From Comamonadaceae bacterium (lineage in GTDB: Bacteria; Pseudomonadota; Gammaproteobacteria; Burkholderiales; Burkholderiaceae_C), in contig CANGZG010000080.1 in the NCBI GenBank assembly GCA_947458415.1, forward strand, positions 1 through 10,569: a stretch of DNA of 10,569 bases, read 5' to 3'. This document shows, piece after piece, positions 1 through 6,258 of the stretch. The notes beneath the pieces were generated by a model, which searched no databases, was not told the origin of the DNA, and saw nothing but the letters and a program-made list of their open reading frames with translations. Position numbers and translations under genes: made by a program. The stretch's first letter is position 1. Each line of letters starts with the position of its first letter.

Positions 1-347
1 AACGTGTCAGTGGCCGGGTGATGCTGTCGCCCGACATTGCCGCGCAGGTCTCAGGCAATGACACCGTGTTCATTTATGCCAATGCTGCCGAGGGGCCTCG
101 CATGCCTTTGGCGATTGTCAGAACCACCGTGGACAAATTGCCTTATGACTTTGTGCTTGACGACAGCTTGGCCATGAACCCGCAAATGAAACTCTCGCAA
201 GTCAAGTCGGTGATGGTGCGCGCGCGCATTTCCAAAACCGGCAACGCCATGCCACAGGCGGGTGACTTTGGCGCCAGTGTCGGGCCGTTGACGCCGGGCA
301 GTGCGGACAAAGTGCAGTTGACCATTTCGCAGCCCTTGACGCCTTGA
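1..347 (+). CDS. ccmI: C-terminal part of cytochrome c maturation protein CcmI (5' end outside window)
   Basis: CcmI is a membrane-anchored chaperone that holds apocytochrome c in the periplasm for the CcmF/H haem ligation complex. Only about the last 115 residues are here. The reading frame is open from the first full codon at position 3, so the ATG at 18 is internal and not a start. The visible part is the periplasmic CcmI C-terminal domain: a V-S-G-R-V-M-L-S-P opening, then DTVFIYANAAEGPRMPLA, which is the family's most recognisable stretch, then a beta-rich tail with an MVRARISKTGNAMPQAGD segment and a GPLTPG turn before the stop. The protein ends a few bases before a strong hairpin, so this is probably the last gene of a ccm operon lying to the left. 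I see no truncation. The assignment rests on recall of the family pattern. Confidence 0.85.
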   Translation, partial: RVSGRVMLSPDIAAQVSGNDTVFIYANAAEGPRMPLAIVRTTVDKLPYDFVLDDSLAMNPQMKLSQVKSVMVRARISKTGNAMPQAGDFGASVGPLTPGSADKVQLTISQPLTP

Positions 348-373
348 CACACAACCCTGTGGCAACCGAAAAG

Positions 374-400
374 AAAAAACCGGCTTGAAGCCGGTTTTTT
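374..400. terminator. Bidirectional rho-independent terminator
   Basis: A perfect hairpin: stem AAAAAACCGGC (374-384), loop TTGAA, stem GCCGGTTTTTT (390-400). The GC core is flanked by A-runs on the left and T-runs on the right, so RNA from either strand ends in a U tract. It sits between the convergent ends of ccmI (plus) and the response regulator (minus), where it can end both transcripts. Confidence 0.93.
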
Positions 401-419
401 CATGGAAGCTGTCTGCACC

Positions 420-1022
420 TCAACCCATCAACAAGCCGTGTGTGCGGGCAAAGTGCAGGGTTTGTGTGCGACTCTTCACGCCCAAGCGTCGGAACAAACG
501 CCACAAGTGAACTTTGACCGTGTGCTCGCTGATGTTGAGTTCGGCGGCAATGTCGCGGTTGGACAAACCACGGTCAAGCATCAGGATCAATTGTTTTTGG
601 CGTTTAGAGAGTTTGATGTCACCAACCACCACGACATCGCCATCGACATCGTCTGAATCTGATTTCAAAATGTCTTGGATCGCTGCTGAAATTTCTGCGG
701 TATCGGTGGATTTTTCAATGTAGAGGTCAGCACCGGCTTCCAAGCAAGCATCACGGGCTTCGCCAGAAGGCATGGCTGACAACACCACCAAAGGGATCTC
801 GGGGTACATTTTTTTCACATCCGAAATGGCGGTCGCGCCTTTGACGCCGGGCAGCAACAAATCAAGCACAAACAACTCGGGCTCACCGTTTTTGATCAAA
901 GCAGCTTGCAGTTCGCTGAACTTTTCCAGTTCCACGACCTTGGAGGCAGGACGCAGTCGTCTCAGGAGCATGCCAATCATTTGGCGAACCATGGGGTGGT
1001 CATCAATCACATATAAGCTCAT
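420..1022 (-). CDS. NarL/FixJ-family response regulator (LuxR-type HTH), orphan
   Basis: A 200-residue two-domain transcription factor of the kind switched on by phosphorylation from a sensor kinase. The receiver domain (about 1-120) has the acidic pair D7/D8, the phospho-acceptor D54 in FVLDLLLPG, S82 at the Ser/Thr switch position and K104 in IEKS, so it looks fully functional. A short acidic linker (SDSDDVDGD, 121-129) leads to a LuxR-type helix-turn-helix at about 138-187, with the typical GLSNRDIAAELNISEHTVK recognition segment. The ATG has a good ribosome site (GGAGA at 1029-1033). The gene lies only 16 bases after trpS on the same strand, so the two are probably co-transcribed and both end at the hairpin at 374-400. 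No histidine kinase is in the window. Signal and targets cannot be read from the sequence. Confidence 0.92.
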   Translation of the reverse strand: MSLYVIDDHPMVRQMIGMLLRRLRPASKVVELEKFSELQAALIKNGEPELFVLDLLLPGVKGATAISDVKKMYPEIPLVVLSAMPSGEARDACLEAGADLYIEKSTDTAEISAAIQDILKSDSDDVDGDVVVVGDIKLSKRQKQLILMLDRGLSNRDIAAELNISEHTVKVHLWRLFRRLGVKSRTQTLHFARTHGLLMG

Positions 1023-1028
1023 CGTTGT

Positions 1029-1033
1029 TCTCC
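1029..1033 (-). promoter_or_regulatory. Ribosome binding site of the response regulator
   Basis: GGAGA on the minus strand, six bases before the ATG at 1022. It lies in the 16-base gap after the trpS stop, which supports translation of the regulator from a shared trpS transcript. Confidence 0.7.
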
Positions 1034-1038
1034 GGGTG

Positions 1039-2235
1039 TCAATAGTTCAGGCCCATGGCCTCGCGCACATCGCGCATGGTGTCTTGTGCCGTGGCACGCG
1101 CACGCTGTGTTCCAGCGTCAACGATATCACGAACAAGGCGGGGATTGGAAACAAAAGGCTCAGCGCGCGCCAGCATGGGTTGCTGCTCGGCGATGATCGC
1201 GTCGATGATGGGTTGTTTGCATTCCAGGCAGCCGATGCCAGCCCGGGTGCATTCGGTTTTGACCCATTCGCGGGTGGCCACAGGTGAATACACCAGATGG
1301 AATTGCCACACCGGGCAACGGTCTGGGTTGCCTGCGTCGGTGCGTTTGACCCGCGCCGGGTCGGTGGGCATGCGCTTGACCTTTTGCTCGATGCTGGCCG
1401 GTTCTTCGCGCATGGCGATCGTGTTGTGGTAACTCTTGCTCATTTTTGCGCCGTCCAAGCCGGGCAATTTGCTGGCTTCGGTCAACAAGGCATGTGGCTC
1501 GGTCAAGACCGCTTTGCCCGTGCCCTTGAAATAGCCTTCCAAGCGTTCGCGGTCTTTGTCGTTCAACTCGGGCGCGGTTTGCAAATAACCCATGGCGCCT
1601 GCCAGTGCTTTGGTGTCACCGGTTTCTTGGAATTGTTTGCGTGATTTCTCAAACCGCTTGACGCTGTCTTTGGGTAACTTGGCCAGACAGGCTTGCACCA
1701 AGGCATCGAAATTGGGTTCGCGACCGTACAAATGGTTGAATCGACGGGCCGCTTCGCGGGTCAGTTCGACATGGCTGGCCTGGTCTTCGCCGACCGGCAC
1801 ATGGCGGGCTTTGTAAATCAAGATGTCAGCCGCTTGCAGCAGCGGATAGCCCAAAAAGCCGTAAGTGGTCAGGTCTTTGTCTTTGAGCTTTTCTTGCTGG
1901 TCTTTGTAAGTGGGCACCCGTTCCAACCAACTGATGGGTGTGCCCATCGCCAACAAAGTGAACAACTCGGCATGCTCAGGGATGCGGCTTTGCAAAAACA
2001 AGGTGCATTGGTTGGGGTCCAGGCCGGCAGCGAGCCAATCGATCACCATTTCATAGACATTTTTTTCGATGATTTCACGGCTTTCGTAATGCGTGGTCAG
2101 CGCATGCCAGTCGGCCACGAAATAAAAGCATTCCATCGATGCTTGCAAGCGCACCCAATTTTTCAAGGCACCGTGGTAGTGGCCGAGGTGAAGTGCGCCG
2201 GTCGGGCGCATGCCGGAGAGAACGCGTTCAGTCAT
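1039..2235 (-). CDS. trpS: Tryptophan--tRNA ligase with four-cysteine cluster motif
   Basis: Charges tRNA-Trp with tryptophan using ATP (class I aminoacyl-tRNA synthetase, cytosol). The start chosen is the ATG at 2235, giving 398 residues beginning MTERVLSGMRPTG. The frame stays open upstream, but that part lies inside the peptidase gene. The HIGH-type motif is HLGH (16-19), and the KMSKS loop is complete at 264-268 (GAKMSKS). Compared with the roughly 334-residue E. coli enzyme there is an insertion of about 60 residues between about 175 and 250, common in Burkholderiales TrpS. Cysteines 307, 329, 336 and 339 have spacing C-x21-C-x6-C-x2-C, close to the C-x22-C-x6-C-x2-C set that binds a [4Fe-4S] cluster in Thermotoga maritima TrpRS. 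Metal binding here is inferred. The start overlaps the peptidase stop by ATGA (2232-2235), so translation is probably coupled. Confidence 0.97.
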   Translation of the reverse strand: MTERVLSGMRPTGALHLGHYHGALKNWVRLQASMECFYFVADWHALTTHYESREIIEKNVYEMVIDWLAAGLDPNQCTLFLQSRIPEHAELFTLLAMGTPISWLERVPTYKDQQEKLKDKDLTTYGFLGYPLLQAADILIYKARHVPVGEDQASHVELTREAARRFNHLYGREPNFDALVQACLAKLPKDSVKRFEKSRKQFQETGDTKALAGAMGYLQTAPELNDKDRERLEGYFKGTGKAVLTEPHALLTEASKLPGLDGAKMSKSYHNTIAMREEPASIEQKVKRMPTDPARVKRTDAGNPDRCPVWQFHLVYSPVATREWVKTECTRAGIGCLECKQPIIDAIIAEQQPMLARAEPFVSNPRLVRDIVDAGTQRARATAQDTMRDVREAMGLNY

Positions 2236-2912
2236 AAAGTGGTCAGTTGCAACAGGTTGGCCAAGGGCTGCAGCAGCCACTGGATGGAAAACATCGATGC
2301 ATTCATGATGGGATGCATCCACAGCGCGTTGACCACGCCGAGCAGCACCAAACCCATCACGATGAAAAAACCGAAACGCTCGACTTGGGCAAAGCCAACG
2401 GCCAAGCGCCAAGGCAGCAAACCCACCACGATGCGCCCGCCGTCCATGGGCGGAATCGGGAACAGGTTGAACGCGAACATGACCAAGTTGGTCAGCACAC
2501 CGGCTTTGGCCATTTCCAGGAAAAAGCGTTCCTCGACCTCAAACCCGCTGAGCAAGTACAGGGCGACAACCCACAGCACGGCTTGCAACAAATTGGCGAG
2601 CGGACCGGCCAGCGCCACCCAGATCATGTCTCGCTTGGGGTGCCGCAAACGGCCAAAATCGACCGGCACCGGCTTGGCATATCCGAACAAAAAATTGCCA
2701 TTGGTGGCCAAGTAAAGCACCAACGGCATGAGGAGGGTGCCCAACGGGTCAATGTGCGCCATGGGGTTGAGGGTGACGCGTCCCATGGCCCAAGCGGTGT
2801 TGTCACCGAACAATTTGGCGACATAGCCGTGCGCAGCCTCATGCAAGGTGATGGCCAGCAAGACTGGCAATGCATGGGTGGCTATTGTTTGAACTATTTC
2901 ATTGAAACTCAC
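2232..2912 (-). CDS. Site-2 protease family (M50) membrane metallopeptidase
   Basis: A 226-residue polytopic inner-membrane protein of the compact M50B peptidase type that cleaves substrates within the membrane. The zinc site is visible: HEAAH at 24-28 (H24, E25, H28) in the first hydrophobic helix and the partner motif NLFPIPPMDGGR (149-160, D157 as third ligand). Hydrophobic stretches at about 13-33, 58-70, 97-122, 137-155 and 175-200 suggest five or six membrane segments. It has no PDZ domain, so it is unlike RseP and resembles the small uncharacterised relatives commonly found beside trpS. The start is a GTG at 2912, eight bases after GAGAGA (2921-2926). The next in-frame ATG would remove the HEAAH motif. 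The substrate is unknown. It opens the peptidase-trpS-regulator set after a 115-base gap. Confidence 0.93.
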   Translation of the reverse strand: MSFNEIVQTIATHALPVLLAITLHEAAHGYVAKLFGDNTAWAMGRVTLNPMAHIDPLGTLLMPLVLYLATNGNFLFGYAKPVPVDFGRLRHPKRDMIWVALAGPLANLLQAVLWVVALYLLSGFEVEERFFLEMAKAGVLTNLVMFAFNLFPIPPMDGGRIVVGLLPWRLAVGFAQVERFGFFIVMGLVLLGVVNALWMHPIMNASMFSIQWLLQPLANLLQLTTL

Positions 2913-3027
2913 CGGCGCATTCTCTCACCAAACCCGTCAAATTTGATATCGAATTAATAAAATTCAGTGGTATTTTTTATTTATCCACGGGTCTAGGGAT
3001 TCCCCTAAAGACACGTCTTCTGCTTTG
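2913..3027. other. AT-rich intergenic gap, probable promoter region of the peptidase-trpS-regulator set
   Basis: This 115-base gap is the longest non-coding stretch in the window and much richer in A and T than its surroundings, especially 2940-2985. It contains an inverted repeat GAATT-AATAA-AATTC (2951-2965), a perfect 5-bp hairpin TAGGG-ATTC-CCCTA (2994-3007) and next to it AAGAC-AC-GTCTT (3008-3019). The hairpins lie just after the yciO stop but lack a T tract on the minus strand, so they are not a standard terminator. The AT-rich part is the natural place for a minus-strand promoter. I could not fix a convincing -35/-10 pair. Confidence 0.4.
2921..2926 (-). promoter_or_regulatory. Ribosome binding site deciding the GTG start of the M50 peptidase
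   Basis: GAGAGA on the minus strand, eight bases before the GTG at 2912. It is the only purine-rich element near the start and supports the GTG, since no ATG in frame lies before the catalytic HEAAH motif. Confidence 0.55.
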
Positions 3028-3663
3028 TCATAGCCCTAAAAGGCTTACATCGCCGCCACCTTGCCTGACCAGCACAGGCGCATCCCCTGCGCCCATCGGG
3101 GTTAAATCGACCACGGTGGTGGCTTGCATCGAGCAAGCGCCCGCGTCGATGACGGCCGCGAGTTGGTGCTCGAAGCGGTCCCGGATGTCTTGGGCATCGT
3201 TCAGCGGTTCGGTCTCATCGGGCGGAATCAAGGTGGTGGCCAACAAAGGCGTGCCGTGCAAGGCCAGCAATGCCAACAGACACACATGTTGCGGCACCCG
3301 CAAGCCAATCGTTTTGCGTTGCGGGTGCGAAACCCGTCTGGGCACTTCTTTGGTCGCTTCCAAAATGAAGGTGTAGGCGCCGGGGGTGGCGGCTTTGAGC
3401 AAGCGAAATTGACGGTTGTCCACCTTGGCATACAGCGCCAATTCGCTCAAATCGCGACACAGCAACGTCAGGTGGTGTTTGTCGTCCACACCGCGCATGC
3501 GGCGCATTTGGTCAACGGCGGTTTTGTCGTCCAAGTGGCAAACCAACGCATAGCTGGAGTCGGTGGGCACGGCCAGCACGCGCCCTTGGCTCAGCAAGGC
3601 CACGGCTTGTTTGAGCAAACGCGGTTGCGGGTTGTCAGGATGAACTTGCAGCCATTGGGCCAT
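3028..3663 (-). CDS. yciO: YciO-type YrdC/Sua5-domain protein (L-threonylcarbamoyladenylate synthase superfamily)
   Basis: A 211-residue single-domain protein of the YrdC/TsaC/Sua5 superfamily, whose TsaC members make threonylcarbamoyl-AMP for the t6A modification of tRNA. The sequence follows YciO rather than TsaC: it opens MAQWLQVHPDNPQPR, like the E. coli YciO start, and has PTDSSYAL (33-40), HHLTLLCRDLSEL (63-75) in place of the TsaC lysine/arginine-rich segment, TPGAYTFIL (93-101), KTIGLRVP (117-124), TTVVDLT (182-188) and VRQGGGD (199-205). The true job of YciO remains uncertain. A TTG at 3678 would add five residues, but the ATG at 3663 fits the family start better. It follows the PHP-domain RNase gene by 24 bases, the same pairing as rnm-yciO in E. 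coli, so they are probably co-transcribed. Confidence 0.9.
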   Translation of the reverse strand: MAQWLQVHPDNPQPRLLKQAVALLSQGRVLAVPTDSSYALVCHLDDKTAVDQMRRMRGVDDKHHLTLLCRDLSELALYAKVDNRQFRLLKAATPGAYTFILEATKEVPRRVSHPQRKTIGLRVPQHVCLLALLALHGTPLLATTLIPPDETEPLNDAQDIRDRFEHQLAAVIDAGACSMQATTVVDLTPMGAGDAPVLVRQGGGDVSLLGL

Positions 3664-3687
3664 GGGAAAAACCGCCAAGCGGTGAAG

Positions 3688-4539
3688 TCATTGGATGCGA
3701 TCGGCCAGCAGTTCCCAAACGGGGGTCAGGTCACCGGGCAGCCAAGGCAGGCTGCCCAAATCGGTGTGGCTTTCTTCGGGGCTGTGGAAATCGCTGCCGC
3801 GCGACGCAGCCAACCCAAATTCACGCGCCATGTCAGCGTAGGTGATGGCTTCTTGCGCTGAATGGCTGCCTGTCACCACTTCCACCGCTTGCCCGCCATG
3901 GTGTTTGAATTCGCTGAACAAAGCAAATTCTTCGGTCGGTGTGAAACCGTAACGTGCTGGATGGGCAATCACGGCCACCCCTTGGCCTTCGCGGATCCAA
4001 CGCACTGCGTCTCCCAAAGACGCCCAGCGGTGCGGCACAAAACCGGGCTTGCCCTCGGTCAGAAAACGCCTGAACACCTCGTGCGTGTCTTTGCAGACAC
4101 CGGTTTCTACCAAGTAACGGGCGAAATGGGTGCGAGAGATCAGGTCGGGGTTGCCTGCATAGGTGAGCGCGCCTTCAAAACTGCCGTGGATGCCGACTTT
4201 CGCCAATCCGGCTGCCATGTCTTTGGCGCGTTCATGTCGGCCGCCCCGGGTACTTTGCAAACCGTTTTGCATGTCCGGGTGGTGAATGTCAAAGCCCAAG
4301 CCGACGATGTGCACTGTGCGCCCGGCAAACGACACCGAGATTTCGGTGCCGCTCAAGTAGCCCATGCCCAATGCTTTGGCCGCGCTCGCCGCGCGCGCTT
4401 GGCCGCCAATTTCGTCATGGTCGGTCAACGACCACAACTCGACACCATTGGCATGTGCTCTGGCGGCCAGGGCTTCGGGCGTGAGCGTGCCATCTGAAAT
4501 GACGGAGTGGCAGTGCAAATCGGCGTTGAGGATATTCAC
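3688..4539 (-). CDS. rnm: PHP-domain 5'-3' exoribonuclease (RNase AM / YciV family)
   Basis: A 283-residue PHP-family metal-dependent phosphoesterase. E. coli Rnm (YciV) trims the 5' ends of rRNA precursors, degrades short RNA and removes the 3' phosphate of pAp-type bisphosphates. The metal-binding residues expected of the fold are visible: H9 and H11 in DLHCHSVISDGTL, D16, H41/D42 in LTDHDE, E66 in GTEIS, H77 in VHIVGLGFD, H193 in IAHPARY, and D250/H252 in SRGSDFHSP. Length is close to the E. coli protein (about 290). The start is GTG at 4539. The ATG nearby at 4547 is out of frame. It begins nine bases after recJ and ends 24 bases before yciO, so it sits inside a recJ-rnm-yciO transcription unit. 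Function is inferred from family and the conserved yciO neighbour. Confidence 0.9.
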   Translation of the reverse strand: MNILNADLHCHSVISDGTLTPEALAARAHANGVELWSLTDHDEIGGQARAASAAKALGMGYLSGTEISVSFAGRTVHIVGLGFDIHHPDMQNGLQSTRGGRHERAKDMAAGLAKVGIHGSFEGALTYAGNPDLISRTHFARYLVETGVCKDTHEVFRRFLTEGKPGFVPHRWASLGDAVRWIREGQGVAVIAHPARYGFTPTEEFALFSEFKHHGGQAVEVVTGSHSAQEAITYADMAREFGLAASRGSDFHSPEESHTDLGSLPWLPGDLTPVWELLADRIQ

Positions 4540-4548
4540 AGGTTCATT

Positions 4549-6258
4549 CTAGGCGCAGCGCATGTTTTCCACATGCAGTTTGAGTTTTCTCTGACCCTGC
4601 CACTGGTCTAGCACCAACCGGTAAGCCAGCTCGGCCTGCGGCGGCAAGGCTTCTTGTCGGCCAAACCAAATGCCATCGACCAATTGCCCATGCAAGCGCA
4701 ATTTCAAAGACAAATGTTTGTCTCCCACGAGGCGTTGGTTCAGCACGTCGATGCGGTCTTGAAACAACGGCGGCTCAAACCCTTGCCCCCAGACCTGCGC
4801 TTGCAATTCGATGGCCACATCCGGCCGCAAGTGTTGTGGTGGCAAGGGGCCATCGGTGGCGAGTGAACGGGTCAGCGTGGCGGCGTCCAACCATTGCGAG
4901 GCGATGTGTTGCAGTGTGGCTTCGAAGGTGGCGAGATCGTCTTCCAGCAAAGTGCAACCCGCCGCCATGGCATGACCGCCAAAGCGCAGTAACAAGCCGG
5001 GGTGGTGTTTGACCACCGCATCCAGCGCGTCACGCAAATGAAAACCTGGCACCGAGCGGCCAGAGCCTTTGAGCACGGCTTGTCCCTCTGATTCGCTGGC
5101 AGCAAACACAAAGCAAGGCCGGTGGTGCAAGTCTTTCAAACGACCGGCGACGATGCCAACCACGCCCTCGTGGAAAGCCTCATCGAACACGCACAACGCA
5201 GGAGGCGGTTCATCTTCTTGGTCCAACAACGATGCTGCAATCGCCAACGCTTGCTCACGCATGTCGGTTTCGATGCTGCGTCGCTCGCGGTTGATGGCAT
5301 CGAGTTGTTGCGCGAGTTGCATGGCCTGCGCCGGGTCATCGGTGCGCAAGCATTCGATGCCCAAGCGCATGTCAGCCAGTCGACCGGCCGCGTTGATTCG
5401 GGGGCCCAATGCAAACCCCATGTCTTGGCTGATGGCTTGTGTCGGGTCGCGCCCTGCCACTTGAAACAAAGCGGCCATGCCTGGCGGCAGCAAACCACGG
5501 CGCATGCGTGCCAGCCCTTGGGACACCAATCGGCGGTTGTTGGCATCGAGTTTCACCACATCCGCCACCGTGCCCAACGCCACCAATGGCAACAGGCCAT
5601 CGAGTCGCGGCTCGGTGTGTTTGTCAAACACCGCGCGCTCGCGCATGCAAGCACGCACGGCCAGCAGCACATAAAACATGACGCCCACACCAGCCATGTG
5701 TTTGCTGGCAAACCCGCAACCCGGCTGGTTCGGGTTGACCAGTGCATCCGCGTCGGGCAAGGACGCACCGGGCAAATGGTGGTCTGTGACCAAGACCTGC
5801 ATGCCCAGTCGCCGAGCCGCCGCGACGCCTTCGACACTGGCAATGCCGTTGTCCACGGTCACCAACACATCCGCGCCCAATGCATGCACGCGCTGCGCAA
5901 TGGCTGGGGTCAAGCCATAGCCGTCGACCACCCGGTCGGGCACCAAAAATTGCACTTCTCGCGCCCCCAACATCGCCAAACCCCGCAAGCCCACCGCACA
6001 TGCGGTGGCGCCATCGCAGTCATAGTCAGCCACGATGCAAATGCGTTTTTGCGCGGCAATGGCATCGGCCAGCAGTGTGGCGGCTTGCGCCATGCCTTTC
6101 ATGCCCTGAGGAGGCAGCAACTGTGACAAGGAGGTGTCGAGTTCCACCGGGTCACTGACACCCCGCGCCGCATACAAACGCGCCAACAAAGGATGGACAC
6201 CGGCTTGTTCCAGCGCCCACACCGCACGCGGCGGGGCATCACGCAATATGAATTTCAT
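4549..6258 (-). CDS. recJ: Single-stranded-DNA-specific 5'-3' exonuclease RecJ
   Basis: RecJ degrades single-stranded DNA 5' to 3' with Mg/Mn in RecF-pathway recombination, mismatch repair and base excision repair. The start chosen is the ATG at 6258, giving 569 residues (E. coli about 577). The DHH domain has VADYDCDGATA (76-86, D78/D80/D82), TVDNG with D136, and the namesake DHH at 159-161 in VTDHHLPG. ALGTVADVV (227-235) follows and carries a further metal ligand. GPRINAAGRL (285-294) lies at the family position before the linking helix. The DHHA1 domain ends in RFGGHAMAAGCTL (425-437), and the C-terminal part forms the OB-fold. All key residues are present. The start overlaps the stop of the RpfE-like gene by ATGA (6255-6258), so the two are translationally coupled. 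The frame open upstream of this ATG belongs to that neighbour's shadow. Confidence 0.97.
   Translation of the reverse strand: MKFILRDAPPRAVWALEQAGVHPLLARLYAARGVSDPVELDTSLSQLLPPQGMKGMAQAATLLADAIAAQKRICIVADYDCDGATACAVGLRGLAMLGAREVQFLVPDRVVDGYGLTPAIAQRVHALGADVLVTVDNGIASVEGVAAARRLGMQVLVTDHHLPGASLPDADALVNPNQPGCGFASKHMAGVGVMFYVLLAVRACMRERAVFDKHTEPRLDGLLPLVALGTVADVVKLDANNRRLVSQGLARMRRGLLPPGMAALFQVAGRDPTQAISQDMGFALGPRINAAGRLADMRLGIECLRTDDPAQAMQLAQQLDAINRERRSIETDMREQALAIAASLLDQEDEPPPALCVFDEAFHEGVVGIVAGRLKDLHHRPCFVFAASESEGQAVLKGSGRSVPGFHLRDALDAVVKHHPGLLLRFGGHAMAAGCTLLEDDLATFEATLQHIASQWLDAATLTRSLATDGPLPPQHLRPDVAIELQAQVWGQGFEPPLFQDRIDVLNQRLVGDKHLSLKLRLHGQLVDGIWFGRQEALPPQAELAYRLVLDQWQGQRKLKLHVENMRCA

Noticed and set aside
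654..662. Aspartate-rich segment in the response regulator, considered as an inserted or unstable repeat.
   Set aside because: It is a short acidic linker between the receiver and HTH domains, which is common in NarL-type regulators.
2909..2920. A three-codon ATG-CGC-CGG-TGA mini-frame overlapping the GTG start of the M50 peptidase, as a possible regulatory leader peptide.
   Set aside because: It is too short to carry information, and the same GAGAGA site is too close to its ATG. It is most likely chance.
1693..2957. Two plus-strand open frames (1693-2715 and 2247-2957) opposite trpS and the M50 peptidase.
   Set aside because: Both lie antisense to strongly supported genes, and their products are rich in His and Gln with no recognisable domain.
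2994..3019. Paired hairpins after yciO as a rho-independent terminator.
   Set aside because: The stems are only five base pairs and no T tract follows on the yciO strand.
5122..6126. A 334-codon plus-strand open frame opposite recJ.
   Set aside because: It is antisense to RecJ, whose catalytic motifs are all intact. The product is His/Gln-rich shadow sequence.
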